Origin: Spirochaetaceae bacterium
GTDB lineage: Bacteria; Spirochaetota; Spirochaetia; SZUA-6; Bin103
Assembly (NCBI GenBank): GCA_026710565.1
Contig: JAPOQV010000562.1
Coordinates: forward strand, 1 to 23,930
Direction of reading: 5' to 3'
Length of the DNA stretch: 23,930 nucleotides
Shown here: positions 1-7,814 of the stretch, one piece after another
Layout of the letters: every line of letters begins with the position of its first letter
How positions within the stretch are numbered: the stretch's first letter is position 1
The notes under the pieces: model-generated
Database searches by the model: none
What the model saw: the letters and a program-made list of their open reading frames with translations, nothing else
Told to the model about the DNA's origin: nothing
Made by a program: the position numbers and the translations under genes

Positions 1-224
1 GGACGCACCAGGAACAAGGCGGAGCGCGAGGAGCGGGTGCGGCAGGGGGCGCGCAAAGGCAGCATCGACCATCTTCTGGACCCGCGGGCCGGCCCGCCCC
101 TCCGCCGCGCGGGGGCGGGGGGGGGGGGGGGGCGCGCCCGCGGGCCCAGCAGAGGGTCGATGCTGCCTTTGCGCGCCGCCTGCCGCACCCGCTCCTCGCG
201 CTCCGCCTTGTTCCTGGTGCGTCC
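1..224. repeat. Terminal fold-back inverted repeat around a poly-G run (likely assembly artefact)
   Basis: Bases 1 to about 92 are the reverse complement of about 133 to 224, with base n pairing with base 225-n. The first 46 bases pair perfectly, and mismatches then appear at 47, 71, 75 and 80. Between the arms lies GC-only sequence with 16 consecutive G (117-132). The right arm is the minus-strand ABC ATPase gene, so the left arm repeats the same coding sequence on the plus strand. Mismatches rise towards the centre and many are changes to G or C, as expected for low-quality read ends or a chimeric fold-back read at a contig end. A real cruciform or telomere-like hairpin is possible but less likely. 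Confidence 0.85.
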
Positions 225-533
225 CTGCGCCTTCAGCGGAAAGGCGATGTTGCTCGCCACGGTCATGTGCGGGTAGAGCGCGTAGGACTGGAAGACCATG
301 GCGATACCGCGCTTGCGCGGCGGCAGGGCCGTGACGTCGCGATAGCCTATGTGCACGCTACCGGCGTTGGGCTTCTCCAGCCCGGCCACGGTGCGCATCA
401 GCGTCGTCTTGCCGCACCCGGACGGCCCGAGCACGACCAGGAACTCGCCGGACTCGATCTCCAGATCCACCCCGGCGATGGCGGTGACGTCGCCGAAGCG
501 CTTGACGATCCCGGACAGGCGCACCGCGCTCAT
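133..533 (-). CDS. Sugar ABC transporter ATP-binding protein, MalK/UgpC type (partial, 3' end missing)
   Basis: This gene encodes the N-terminal part of a cytoplasmic ATPase that powers a carbohydrate importer. Read from ATG at 533 it shows Walker A GPSGCGKT at residues 36-43 and the Q-loop with the family-typical FQSYALYPHM from residue 81. The frame stays open to about residue 130, where it runs into the poly-G fold-back; the signature motif, Walker B and TOBE domain are lost. The FQSYALYPHM block is typical of MalK, UgpC and MsmK and fits the family-1 sugar-binding protein at 2352-3662. The two are separated by an unrelated AAA gene, and no permease is present in the window. The bases nearest 133 are unreliable. 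Truncation is by the contig end and need not be biological. Confidence 0.9.
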
Positions 534-685
534 GCTCGCTCCTCAGTCCCCGGGAACGGCAGCCCGATACGGCCGGCGCGTGTTACTCGCATGCGATCGT
601 GGCGTGAGTTCCATCGCGCGTTTGTGGAGCGCCACCAGCATGAGTGAGTATATCAGACGGCACAGCGTACATCGCGCCCTACCGC

Positions 686-2284
686 TCAGCCTGGGGCCGT
701 CTCGAACGCCGTGATGTCGCGTGATTCGGCGCTGATCTCGACGCCGATCAGATGGACGGAGCGGCTTGCGGCGCGGTGCTTGTCAGCGTAGCCGCGAGCC
801 TGCAACTGGGCCAGCGCGGCGCCCGGCTCCGATCGCTCGGCGACCTTGAACTCGAACAGGTACGCGCTCTCGCCGAGCCGTACCGCCAGGTCCAGGCGCC
901 CGCGGCTGGTGGCGTCCTCGGCGACCACGCCGTCCATCGACGCCTGGAACCAAGCGTAGAACACGCTGACCCAATACCCTTCGTAGCGGGCGATGTCGTT
1001 CCGCCGATGCCAATCGTGTGGAATGCCGGCCATGAGCGCGCGCAGCAGTGCTTCCACGCCGGCCCAGTCCTCGGCGGCCAGCACCCGGCGCAGCGCGGCG
1101 CCGTTGCCCGTCGTACGCCAGGTCGGGGCCAGCGCGTCCAGCAGGCTCTCGTTCAGGCCGCGCCGCACCTCCCGGTTCGGGTAGCCCAGCCGGTACCGCG
1201 GATAGTCGTTCGGCTGCTCCTCCACCTCCGCGATCGTCAGGTAGCCGGTCTGGAACAGCAGCGCTTCCGGGGCGATGAAGTCCACGTCGAAGGCCGACAG
1301 CAGCGTCTCGCTGGCGTGCACGCCTTCGAGGTCCGGGGCGGCGAAGCCGCGGCGGAGCAGCGTGTCGATCAGGAACCGGGGGGTAGCGGTCTCGAACCAG
1401 TGCGCCCGAAACAGCCGGGTGCGGAACAGCTTGAGCAGACAGAAGGGGTTGTAGACCTTGTCCTGTTCCCCGCCCAGCCAGTGGTAGCCGTTGTACCAGG
1501 CGCGGATCTCGCCCCGGTCCAGGCCGGGCAGTTCAGGCGCGAACACGGCGTTCAGATCCGCCTCGGTGTAGCCGCAGACCGCCGCATAGGCGGGGTCCAG
1601 GGTCAGGTCGATGAGATTGTTCAGGTCGGAGAACAGGCTCACCTTGCTGAACTTGCTCACCCCCGTGATGAAGGTCAGCTCCACGTGGGCATCACACGCC
1701 TTGAGCGTCCCGTACAGTCCACGCAGGTCGTCGCGGTTGGTTTCTGCGAGTTGCGGTTCGTCGATCGCGTCCAGGATCGGCTTGTCGTACTCGTCCACCA
1801 GCACGACCACGCGCCTCCCGCTGCGGCGGTGCAGCGTTTCCAGCAGCGTGGCGAAGCGTCCCGAAAGCGTGGTGTCTTCGAATGGCGACGGACGCCGCCC
1901 GCGCAGCGCGTCCATCAGTCTGGCGAACCGTCCCGGCGCCGCCCGGTCCTGGGCCGCGGTCAACTGGCGCATGGCGTTCGCGTGCAGCTCGCCGGATCGC
2001 CTGAAGTTGCCGCCGCTGAAGTCCAGCCGCACCACCGGGTGGCGTTTCGACCAGTTCCAGCCGTCGTGAATTGCCAAACCGCGGAATAGCGCCGCGTTGC
2101 CCTCGAACAGCTCCTTGAGGGTGTCCACGAACAGGCTCTTGCCGAAGCGGCGCGGGCGGGAGAGGAAGTAGTGCTTGCCGTCGTCGTCGACCAGCCGGCG
2201 GGCGTAGTCGGTCTTGTCGACGTAGTAGAAGCCCTCCTCCCGTATCTGGCGGAAGGTCTGGATTCCTATGGGCAGCTTACTCAT
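686..2284 (-). CDS. AAA-ATPase-like / PD-(D/E)XK nuclease-superfamily protein (DUF1703 type)
   Basis: The 532-aa protein has the architecture of the AAA-ATPase_like plus DUF1703 family. The N-terminus carries FYYVDKT, then a variant Walker A RPRRFGKS at residues 43-50 and Walker B VVVLVDEYDKP with D164 and E165. The C-terminus carries a PD-(D/E)XK-type core, with D465 followed by EFK at 478-480 after a hydrophobic strand. This full-length family is common and often multi-copy in environmental and host-associated bacteria. Its role is not established; a nuclease or mobile-element-related function is inferred from the fold. It lies between a sugar-binding protein and a sugar ABC ATPase on the same strand, which suggests insertion into a transporter locus. 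No clear Shine-Dalgarno precedes the ATG, although the N-terminus matches the family start. Confidence 0.9.
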   Translation of the reverse strand: MSKLPIGIQTFRQIREEGFYYVDKTDYARRLVDDDGKHYFLSRPRRFGKSLFVDTLKELFEGNAALFRGLAIHDGWNWSKRHPVVRLDFSGGNFRRSGELHANAMRQLTAAQDRAAPGRFARLMDALRGRRPSPFEDTTLSGRFATLLETLHRRSGRRVVVLVDEYDKPILDAIDEPQLAETNRDDLRGLYGTLKACDAHVELTFITGVSKFSKVSLFSDLNNLIDLTLDPAYAAVCGYTEADLNAVFAPELPGLDRGEIRAWYNGYHWLGGEQDKVYNPFCLLKLFRTRLFRAHWFETATPRFLIDTLLRRGFAAPDLEGVHASETLLSAFDVDFIAPEALLFQTGYLTIAEVEEQPNDYPRYRLGYPNREVRRGLNESLLDALAPTWRTTGNGAALRRVLAAEDWAGVEALLRALMAGIPHDWHRRNDIARYEGYWVSVFYAWFQASMDGVVAEDATSRGRLDLAVRLGESAYLFEFKVAERSEPGAALAQLQARGYADKHRAASRSVHLIGVEISAESRDITAFETAPG

Positions 2285-2303
2285 GGCGGCCCGGTGCGCG
2301 GGT

Positions 2304-2342
2304 CACGAGCCGGCGGCGCCCACCCGGGCGTGCCGGCTCGTG
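2304..2342 (-). terminator. Stable intercistronic hairpin after the sugar-binding protein gene
   Basis: An 11-bp perfect inverted repeat (CACGAGCCGGC at 2304-2314 and its complement at 2332-2342) encloses a further 5-bp GC stem. It begins 9 bp past the binding-protein stop codon on the minus strand. No U-tract follows, so intrinsic termination is doubtful. A 3' hairpin that protects or partly terminates the abundant binding-protein mRNA is the usual explanation at such a position. Confidence 0.55.
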
Positions 2343-2351
2343 CCGGTTGGC

Positions 2352-3662
2352 TCAGCGCAGGTAGCCGCGAGCGCGCCAGTCGGCGAAGATCTCCTCCGCG
2401 CGCGCGTGCGCCTCCGCCACGGCTTCCTCGGCGCTCTGCTCGCCCTTGGCGACCTTGGCCACCATGTTGACGACCAGGTTCTCGCCGAACGCCTGCATCA
2501 CCGCCGGGTTGGCGGTGCCCGGATAGCCGATGTAGACCGACCAGTCGTTGACCGTCTCCAGCACCTTGAGCTTGTCCGCGGGCTGGGAACCGAACGGATC
2601 CTCGTTCACCCAGCCGGACAGCTCGGGCACCGTGCTCGCGTAGCAGGGGAAGTTGTACAGCTCGGAGTGGTAGACCGCATCGCTGTAGACCGCGGTGTGG
2701 TCGAGGATGAACTTCTTGGCCGCTTCCAGCTCGGCGCCCTGCACGTACTCGGGGATCACGTAAATCTGCCAGACGTGGCTGGATGCGAACGCGCCGGCCG
2801 GTCCCGACAGTGCCTGCACGAAACCGATGTCGGCCGCCGCTTCCTCGTCGATCTTCTGCAGCGATCGGTACGCGGAGATCGAGTTGAGAATGTAGCTGAG
2901 CTCGCCGGCGATCAGGCCCTGATTGTTCGAAGCCGCGGTCCAGCCGAAGATCTCCTCGGTCATCGCGTCGTTCTGCAGCTTGGCGAGGTACTTGACCGCC
3001 GCGATCGTCTCCGGCGAATTGAGCACGACCTTCCCGTCCTGGTCCTGCACGCTGCCGCCGTGCGACCAGATGACCGCCCGGGTGGCCATGCGGCTGTCCA
3101 GCTCCGGGCTCATGCCCAGGCCGACCGGGACGCCGTGCTTCTGCATGATGGCGACGCCGCCCTCATACAGCTCGTCCCAGGTGGAGGGGCCGTTCGGCAT
3201 GCCGACGTCCGCCCACAGGCTGATCTGGTAGTCGCCGGGGTCCGGAATGTAGCCGTGGGTGAAGCCGAAGTACGTGTCGGTGATGGGCAGGTAGCTGGTG
3301 GCCTCGCAGTTGGCGGTGCGCTCGCCGTGAGCGGCGATCGCCGCTTCGTTGATGTCGTTCAGCGGGTGCAGGCCCTCGATGAAGGCGGTGGGCGGAAAGA
3401 GCATCTCGACGATGGTGTGCCCTTCTCCGGCTTCGATGGCGGCGGTCAGGGCCGGCGGAAGCTCGGTGATGTTGACGTGGTCGACGCGCACGTCGACGCC
3501 GTTCGCCGCGCCCCACTCCTCCGCGTAGGCGTCGAACCATTCGTCATAGCGCGGGACGAAGTGGCTCCACTGCAGGATCGAAACCTCCGTCTGGGCCATC
3601 GCCAGCGGTGCGCCGAGGACCAGGACGGACATCAGCAGCAGGAACGTACGGGTGCGTTTCAT
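2352..3662 (-). CDS. Extracellular sugar-binding protein of an ABC importer (family 1)
   Basis: The 436-aa protein starts with a classical signal peptide: MKRTR, a hydrophobic core, then a likely cleavage after ALAMA. A family-1 solute-binding fold follows, with an early WSHFVPRYDEWF segment, a central TWDELYEGG and a late NPAVMQAFGENL region. Length is normal for the family. The start is supported by an AAGGAG Shine-Dalgarno about 8 nt upstream of the ATG. The protein should bind a carbohydrate outside the cytoplasmic membrane and deliver it to permeases that are not in this window; the substrate cannot be read from the sequence. The sialidase-like gene lies immediately upstream on the same strand, and a stable hairpin follows the stop codon. 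Confidence 0.92.
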   Translation of the reverse strand: MKRTRTFLLLMSVLVLGAPLAMAQTEVSILQWSHFVPRYDEWFDAYAEEWGAANGVDVRVDHVNITELPPALTAAIEAGEGHTIVEMLFPPTAFIEGLHPLNDINEAAIAAHGERTANCEATSYLPITDTYFGFTHGYIPDPGDYQISLWADVGMPNGPSTWDELYEGGVAIMQKHGVPVGLGMSPELDSRMATRAVIWSHGGSVQDQDGKVVLNSPETIAAVKYLAKLQNDAMTEEIFGWTAASNNQGLIAGELSYILNSISAYRSLQKIDEEAAADIGFVQALSGPAGAFASSHVWQIYVIPEYVQGAELEAAKKFILDHTAVYSDAVYHSELYNFPCYASTVPELSGWVNEDPFGSQPADKLKVLETVNDWSVYIGYPGTANPAVMQAFGENLVVNMVAKVAKGEQSAEEAVAEAHARAEEIFADWRARGYLR

Positions 3663-3760
3663 TCCTCTCTCCTTGTGAACCGATCGTTCTGTGGCGTCTT
3701 GCAGCCACCCGGTACGCTACCGCATGGACCGGTGACTGCCAAACGCTTCCGCGACAGGCG

Positions 3761-4813
3761 CTAGCCGGTGAACACCGAGCGCGGCAGCAGCGCCAGCTTG
3801 AGGGACATGCAGGAGCGGTTGAACACGTCCCGCCCCTCGCCGATGCCCTCCAGGTAGGCGAGCGCGGCGCGGCCGTCGGACAGGAAGCGGCAGGTCAGGT
3901 TGGTGTACTCGCCGGCCGGGTGCGACTCGATGTCGGTCACGTGCCGGAACGTGCGCCCGCGATCGTCGGAGACGGCGACCGACAGCGGTGTCCGCTCGCC
4001 GTAGTGGTGGTGGTCGTGGACGTACGTGCCGCCGTTCCAGAACAGCACCAGCCGCTCCGTGCCGGGCAGGAGCGTCAGGCAGGTGCACGACTCCGGGCTG
4101 ATGGGGCCGCTCGGCTGCGGCAGCTCCCAGGTCCGGCCGCAGTCACGGGAGCGGGTGATGAAGACGCGGCCGAGCTGGGTGCGCAGCGAGCAGACCAGCT
4201 CGCCGTCCGGCATCTGCGCCACCGCCGGCTCCATCGCCCCCCGCATGGGCAGGTCGATGCGGCCGCCCTGCAGGGTCCAGGTCCGGCCGTCGTCCTCGCT
4301 GACGTAGCTGTCCACCCACTGCTTCTCGCCCGGCTCCCAGATCAGCGCCGAGCTCTGCATCATGACCAGCAGGCGGCCGTCCTGCAGCCGGCGGAAGCAG
4401 TCGTACATGGTGAAGCGGTGCTCGCCGCAGCGCTGCCAGATGAAGGTGGGAGGCCCGAGGGTCCGCCCGCCGTCCGCCGAGCGGCGCAGCTCCAGCGAGG
4501 AGTCGGTGCGGGTGTGGTTGCGCGTGACCGCCATCAGCAGCTCGTCGCCGAGCAGGGCCAGCGACGGGTTCATGGCGTTCAGGTCGCCGGGGTCGACCTC
4601 GAGCAGCAGGCGCTCCTCGCTCCAGGTCGCGCCGCCGTCGGCGGACTCGCGGATGAAGATCGCGGCGTCGCCGAAGTCGCCGCCCCCCTCCGGGCCCGCG
4701 CGGTAGCCGTGATAGACGATCAGCAGGCGGCCGTCGGGCATCTCGACCAGTGACGAGCTGTCGCTGCGCGGCCTCGTGTCGCTGCACGGACTGACGGTGA
4801 CGAGTTGGGTCAT
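3761..4813 (-). CDS. Sialidase-family (BNR/Asp-box) beta-propeller protein
   Basis: The 350-aa protein contains five Asp-boxes (S-x-D-x-G-x-T-W/F type): SADGGATW at 57-64, SADGGRTL at 112-119, SEDDGRTW at 172-179, SRDCGRTW at 222-229 and SDDRGRTF at 282-289. Their spacing is that of a six-bladed sialidase-like propeller. An Arg-rich start (TRPRSDSSS) could supply one arginine of a substrate triad, but I cannot assign the full set. There is no signal peptide, so the protein should be cytoplasmic unless secreted by another route. It lies upstream of a sugar-binding protein gene on the same strand with a 98-bp gap, which suggests action on an imported glycan. Sialic acid specificity is not proven, because many members of this superfamily are unassigned hydrolases. 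Confidence 0.85.
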   Translation of the reverse strand: MTQLVTVSPCSDTRPRSDSSSLVEMPDGRLLIVYHGYRAGPEGGGDFGDAAIFIRESADGGATWSEERLLLEVDPGDLNAMNPSLALLGDELLMAVTRNHTRTDSSLELRRSADGGRTLGPPTFIWQRCGEHRFTMYDCFRRLQDGRLLVMMQSSALIWEPGEKQWVDSYVSEDDGRTWTLQGGRIDLPMRGAMEPAVAQMPDGELVCSLRTQLGRVFITRSRDCGRTWELPQPSGPISPESCTCLTLLPGTERLVLFWNGGTYVHDHHHYGERTPLSVAVSDDRGRTFRHVTDIESHPAGEYTNLTCRFLSDGRAALAYLEGIGEGRDVFNRSCMSLKLALLPRSVFTG

Positions 4814-4849
4814 ACGCGGCGAGCATACTACGCTCCGGGTTCAGCCGCC

Positions 4850-5935
4850 GTGTACCAGCCCGAAGACCTGACGCTCAGCGTCGTGGACCAGTCGCCGCTC
4901 CGCAGGGGCGGCACGGGCGCCGACGCCCTCACCGAGTCGGTGCGCCTGGCGCAGCGCTGCGAGCGGCTCGGCTACGCCCGCTACTGGGTGGCCGAGCACC
5001 ACGCCTCCACCTCGTGGACGGGCGCCAGCCCGGAAATCCTGATCGGCCAGATCGCGGCCGGCACCGCGACCATCCGCGTCGGCTCCGGCGGGGTGATGCT
5101 GTCCCACTACTCGGCGCTCAAGGTCGCCGAGCAGTTCCGGGCGCTGGACGCCTTCCATCCCGGCCGCATCGACCTGGGCGTGGGCCGCGCGCCCGGCAGC
5201 GACCAGCGCACCGCCTTCGCCCTGGCCCATCCGCGGCAGCCCGCGGACGTGCGCACCTTTCCCCGCCAGGTCCACGACCTGCTGGCGTTCCTTTCCGGGG
5301 AGCTGTCCGCCGACCACCCGTTCGCCGGGATCAACCCGCTGGCCGGGCCGCAGCCGGCCACCGGACCGGAGGTCTGGCTGCTCGGCTCCAGCGACTTCAG
5401 CGCCCGGCTGGCCGCCATGCTGGGACTGCCGTTCGCGTTCGCGGACTTCTTCGGCAACCTCGAGCACGGACCGCTGGTCGCGGACCTGTACCGGCGGGAG
5501 TTCCAGCCCTCGGCGTACCTGGATGCTCCCCGGCTCAACGTCACCGTGCAGGTGATGTGCGCCCCGACCGAGGAGGAGGCGCGCTACCTGGCCTCAAGCA
5601 GGAACCTCAACAAGCTGCGCCAGCTCCACCTGGAGCGCCCGTCCGAGCCGGCGTCCGCGGGCGGCGACCTGCACACCGGTCTGCTGCCGCCCGATGAGGC
5701 GGCCGAGTATCCGCTCCGCGAGGCCGAACGCGCGGCGCTTTCGCAGCTCTCCGTCCACTACATCGACGGCGACCCCGACACGGTCCGCGACGGCATCCTC
5801 GACGCGGCGGCCCGCTACGGCACGGCCGACATCGGCATCGTCACCAACTGCTTCGCCTTCGAGGACCGCGCCCGCTCCTACGAGCTGGTCGCCGGCGCGT
5901 TCAACCTGCGCCGAGACGGTAAGGGGGCGTCGTGA
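4850..5935 (+). CDS. LLM-class flavin-dependent oxidoreductase (luciferase-like monooxygenase)
   Basis: The protein is about 361 aa and matches the single-component bacterial luciferase-like family. It opens with LTLSVVDQSPLRRGG, has WVAEHH near residues 46-51, RVGSGGVMLSHYSALKVAEQF around 76-96 and DLGVGRAPG at 108-116, and a C-terminal segment with YIDGDP and TNCF. The fold is a TIM barrel that uses reduced FMN (or F420 in some lineages); the substrate is unknown. I prefer the GTG at 4850 because the upstream TTG at 4805 overlaps the divergent sialidase start and adds residues the family lacks. No strong Shine-Dalgarno is visible for either. The gene runs towards a decayed toxin-antitoxin remnant on the other strand. 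Confidence 0.9.
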   Translation: MYQPEDLTLSVVDQSPLRRGGTGADALTESVRLAQRCERLGYARYWVAEHHASTSWTGASPEILIGQIAAGTATIRVGSGGVMLSHYSALKVAEQFRALDAFHPGRIDLGVGRAPGSDQRTAFALAHPRQPADVRTFPRQVHDLLAFLSGELSADHPFAGINPLAGPQPATGPEVWLLGSSDFSARLAAMLGLPFAFADFFGNLEHGPLVADLYRREFQPSAYLDAPRLNVTVQVMCAPTEEEARYLASSRNLNKLRQLHLERPSEPASAGGDLHTGLLPPDEAAEYPLREAERAALSQLSVHYIDGDPDTVRDGILDAAARYGTADIGIVTNCFAFEDRARSYELVAGAFNLRRDGKGAS

Positions 5936-5987
5936 CGCTCGATCTCGGTGCGCGCAATCTCGGCGAAAGAGACGACTGTCTGGACCC

Positions 5988-6170
5988 TCAAGCGTGCTCC
6001 GAAGGTGTCTTTGTCCTCAGATGTATTTCCGGTCCAGCACCCAGCTGTTGTCGAAGCGCAATGATCTCCCGCGCCAATGCGAACTCCACATCCACGGCAT
6101 CGTACTCTTTCTTGACTTCCGGATCCCGGAGCTGCTCCTGCAGAAACGACCTGTAGGATGTCGTCTTCAT
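5988..6170 (-). pseudogene. HigA/XRE-type antitoxin remnant lacking its helix-turn-helix
   Basis: This 60-codon frame starts with ATG at 6170 behind a strong GGAGGAG Shine-Dalgarno. Its first 44 residues (YRSFLQEQLRDPEVKKEYDA, then FALAREIIALRQQLG) are the N-terminal linker typical of XRE antitoxins that accompany HigB/Gp49-type RelE toxins. In that family an HTH domain should follow directly; here the frame degenerates and ends at 5988. A shifted frame just downstream reads FGARLRVQ, which resembles the usual C-terminal end of such antitoxins and suggests an internal deletion with frameshift. The ATG overlaps the stop codon of the upstream toxin remnant by 4 bp (ATGA), preserving the original operon junction. 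Function is presumably lost. Confidence 0.75.
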
Positions 6171-6295
6171 GTGCTCTCCTCCGCAACGAATTCCCTGCGC
6201 AACCGTTCCGCTCGTGCGATCTGAGCCGCGCTCGTCCGATCGGTCTTCTTCACGTAACCGGATGTCAGTCCGGGGCCGTGATACCATTCGCCCAT
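6167..6295 (-). pseudogene. HigB/Gp49-like (RelE superfamily) toxin C-terminal remnant
   Basis: The 42-codon frame ends in a TGA at 6169-6167 that overlaps the antitoxin ATG. Its sequence includes SGYVKKTDRTSAAQIARAE followed by RLRREF, the conserved C-terminal segment of phage-derived Gp49/HigB-type toxins (usually a hydrophobic-HGF-x-KKT-x-K-T-P stretch followed by a basic helix). The N-terminal RNase fold is missing: homology ends at the sulfatase start codon, which overlaps on the other strand at 6294. The toxin was therefore probably cut by the event that placed the sulfatase gene here. An in-frame ATG at 6295 with AGGAGG upstream is probably fortuitous, because that sequence is sulfatase coding DNA. 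Confidence 0.65.
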
Positions 6296-7814
6296 GGCCC
6301 GCACCTCCTCGGATCGCCCGCCCAACATCCTGTTCATCCTGGCCGATCAGCTCCGTGCGGACTTCGTGAGCTGCTACGGCGCCCGCTTCATCGACACGCC
6401 GCACATCGACGGCATCGCGGCGGCCGGCATCCGGTACGAGCGGGCGTACTCCGCCTCCCCACTGTGCGTGCCGGCGCGGGCCGCGCTGCTGACCGGCATG
6501 AGCGCGGCGCGCACCGGGGTGGCGGACAACCTGCACGCGCTCCGGCCCGACTACCGCGACGCCGGCATCCGCACGTGGCCGGAGCTGCTGGACCAGGCCG
6601 GCTACCACACGGCGGCGATCGGCAAGATGCACTTCTACCCGTGGGACGCCGCGCACGGCTTCCACGAGCGAGTGGCCTGCGAGGACAAGCTCTGGCCGCT
6701 GATCCGCGACGACTACGCGCGCTACCTGGAGGCCCACGGCCTGGGCAAGCTGCGCTGGTCGGAGTACGGCGACTACTTGCGCACGCGCGGGACGGCGACC
6801 ACGGACATCCCGTGGGAGCACTCCTGCGACCGCTTCACGGGACGGGAGGCGTGCCGGTTCATCGAGCGCAATGCAGGCGAGGAGGCCCCCTGGGCGCTGA
6901 TGGTCGGCTTCCCCGGCCCGCATGACCCGTACGATCCGGCGCCCGACTTCCCGGTGCGATACCGGGACGAGGACATGCCGGCGCCGGTGCCGGCGGCCGC
7001 GGGCGACCCCGGCGGGCTGCGGGACGCGCACGAGCGCCAGCGCGCCGGTATGGGCATGCCGGACGGCTCGCTTCGGCCCGAGGAGTGCGCCACGCTGCGC
7101 TCGCACTACGCCGGGCTGGTCAAGGGGATCGACCACGAGGTCGGGGCGATGCTGGCGGCGCTCCGTAACAGCGGCCAGCTCGACGACACCGTGGTCATTT
7201 TCACCAGCGACCACGGCGACCTGCTCGGCGACCACGGCATGCAGGGCAAGGGCAACTTCTTCGAAGGCTCGATGCGCATACCGCTGGTAGCACAGGGTCC
7301 CGGGATCGCACCCGGCACCGATCATCCGGGGCTGGTGGAGCTCCGCGACGTCACGGCCAGCATGCTGCGGATCGCCGGCGTCGAGCCGCCGCCGCACATG
7401 GACGCCCGCGCCTTGCCCGGCCTGGGCGCCGGCAGCGGCGGCCGAACGGAGATCCTGGGCGTGCTCGCCGGCGCCTGGGTCGCCTTCGACGGCACCTGGA
7501 AGCTCTGCAAGTACCACGGGCACGCGCCGTTGCTGTTCAACCTGGCCGACGACCCGGACGAGCTGGTGGACCGAGCTGAAGATCCGGCCGCGGCGCACGA
7601 GCTGCTGCGGCTCGATGCCCTGCTCACCACCGAGGTGATGGCCGGCTCGGACGTGGCCATGCACGACCGCCTGGTCTCCCCGTACTCGCTCGCTACCGAC
7701 GAGGCCTTCGGCCGGCCCGGCTGGAGTTGGCGGTACCCGGCGCCGATCGCGGCCGCGACGCTGCACACCACCGGCGGCGGCCCCGGCGAGGAGTCGCAGT
7801 ATGACAATCGGTGA
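6294..7814 (+). CDS. Sulfatase (arylsulfatase/choline-sulfatase-like, formylglycine-dependent)
   Basis: The 506-aa type I sulfatase has all main landmarks. NILFILADQLRAD at 11-23 contains the metal-binding Asp18. The core signature CVPAR at 58-62 holds Cys58, which should be converted to formylglycine. The second signature GYHTAAIGKMHF is at 103-114. A C-terminal metal-site block TSDHGDLLGDHG lies at about 303-315. The ADQ form is common in choline-sulfatase-like members. There is no signal peptide, so the enzyme is probably cytosolic. It hydrolyses a sulfate ester; the substrate is not predictable from sequence. The next gene starts inside its last codons (14-nt overlap), so the two are translationally coupled. 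Activity requires a formylglycine-generating enzyme or anSME elsewhere in the genome. Confidence 0.95.
   Translation: MARTSSDRPPNILFILADQLRADFVSCYGARFIDTPHIDGIAAAGIRYERAYSASPLCVPARAALLTGMSAARTGVADNLHALRPDYRDAGIRTWPELLDQAGYHTAAIGKMHFYPWDAAHGFHERVACEDKLWPLIRDDYARYLEAHGLGKLRWSEYGDYLRTRGTATTDIPWEHSCDRFTGREACRFIERNAGEEAPWALMVGFPGPHDPYDPAPDFPVRYRDEDMPAPVPAAAGDPGGLRDAHERQRAGMGMPDGSLRPEECATLRSHYAGLVKGIDHEVGAMLAALRNSGQLDDTVVIFTSDHGDLLGDHGMQGKGNFFEGSMRIPLVAQGPGIAPGTDHPGLVELRDVTASMLRIAGVEPPPHMDARALPGLGAGSGGRTEILGVLAGAWVAFDGTWKLCKYHGHAPLLFNLADDPDELVDRAEDPAAAHELLRLDALLTTEVMAGSDVAMHDRLVSPYSLATDEAFGRPGWSWRYPAPIAAATLHTTGGGPGEESQYDNR

Noticed and set aside
647..652. TATACT -10-like box on the minus strand upstream of the left ABC ATPase
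   Set aside because: No acceptable -35 box lies 16-18 bp upstream, and the leader would be over 100 nt, so support is too weak.
752..2089. Long plus-strand open frame opposite the AAA/DUF1703-type gene
   Set aside because: It is a mirror of the real minus-strand gene in high-GC DNA, has no domain, and its composition is rich in Arg, Ala, Gly and Val.
2268..3764. Plus-strand open frame opposite the sugar-binding protein
   Set aside because: The minus strand has a signal peptide, Shine-Dalgarno and family motifs; this frame has none.
5988..7766. Long minus-strand open frame across the sulfatase gene
   Set aside because: Only its last 60 codons (the antitoxin remnant) are meaningful; the rest is antisense to a clear sulfatase.
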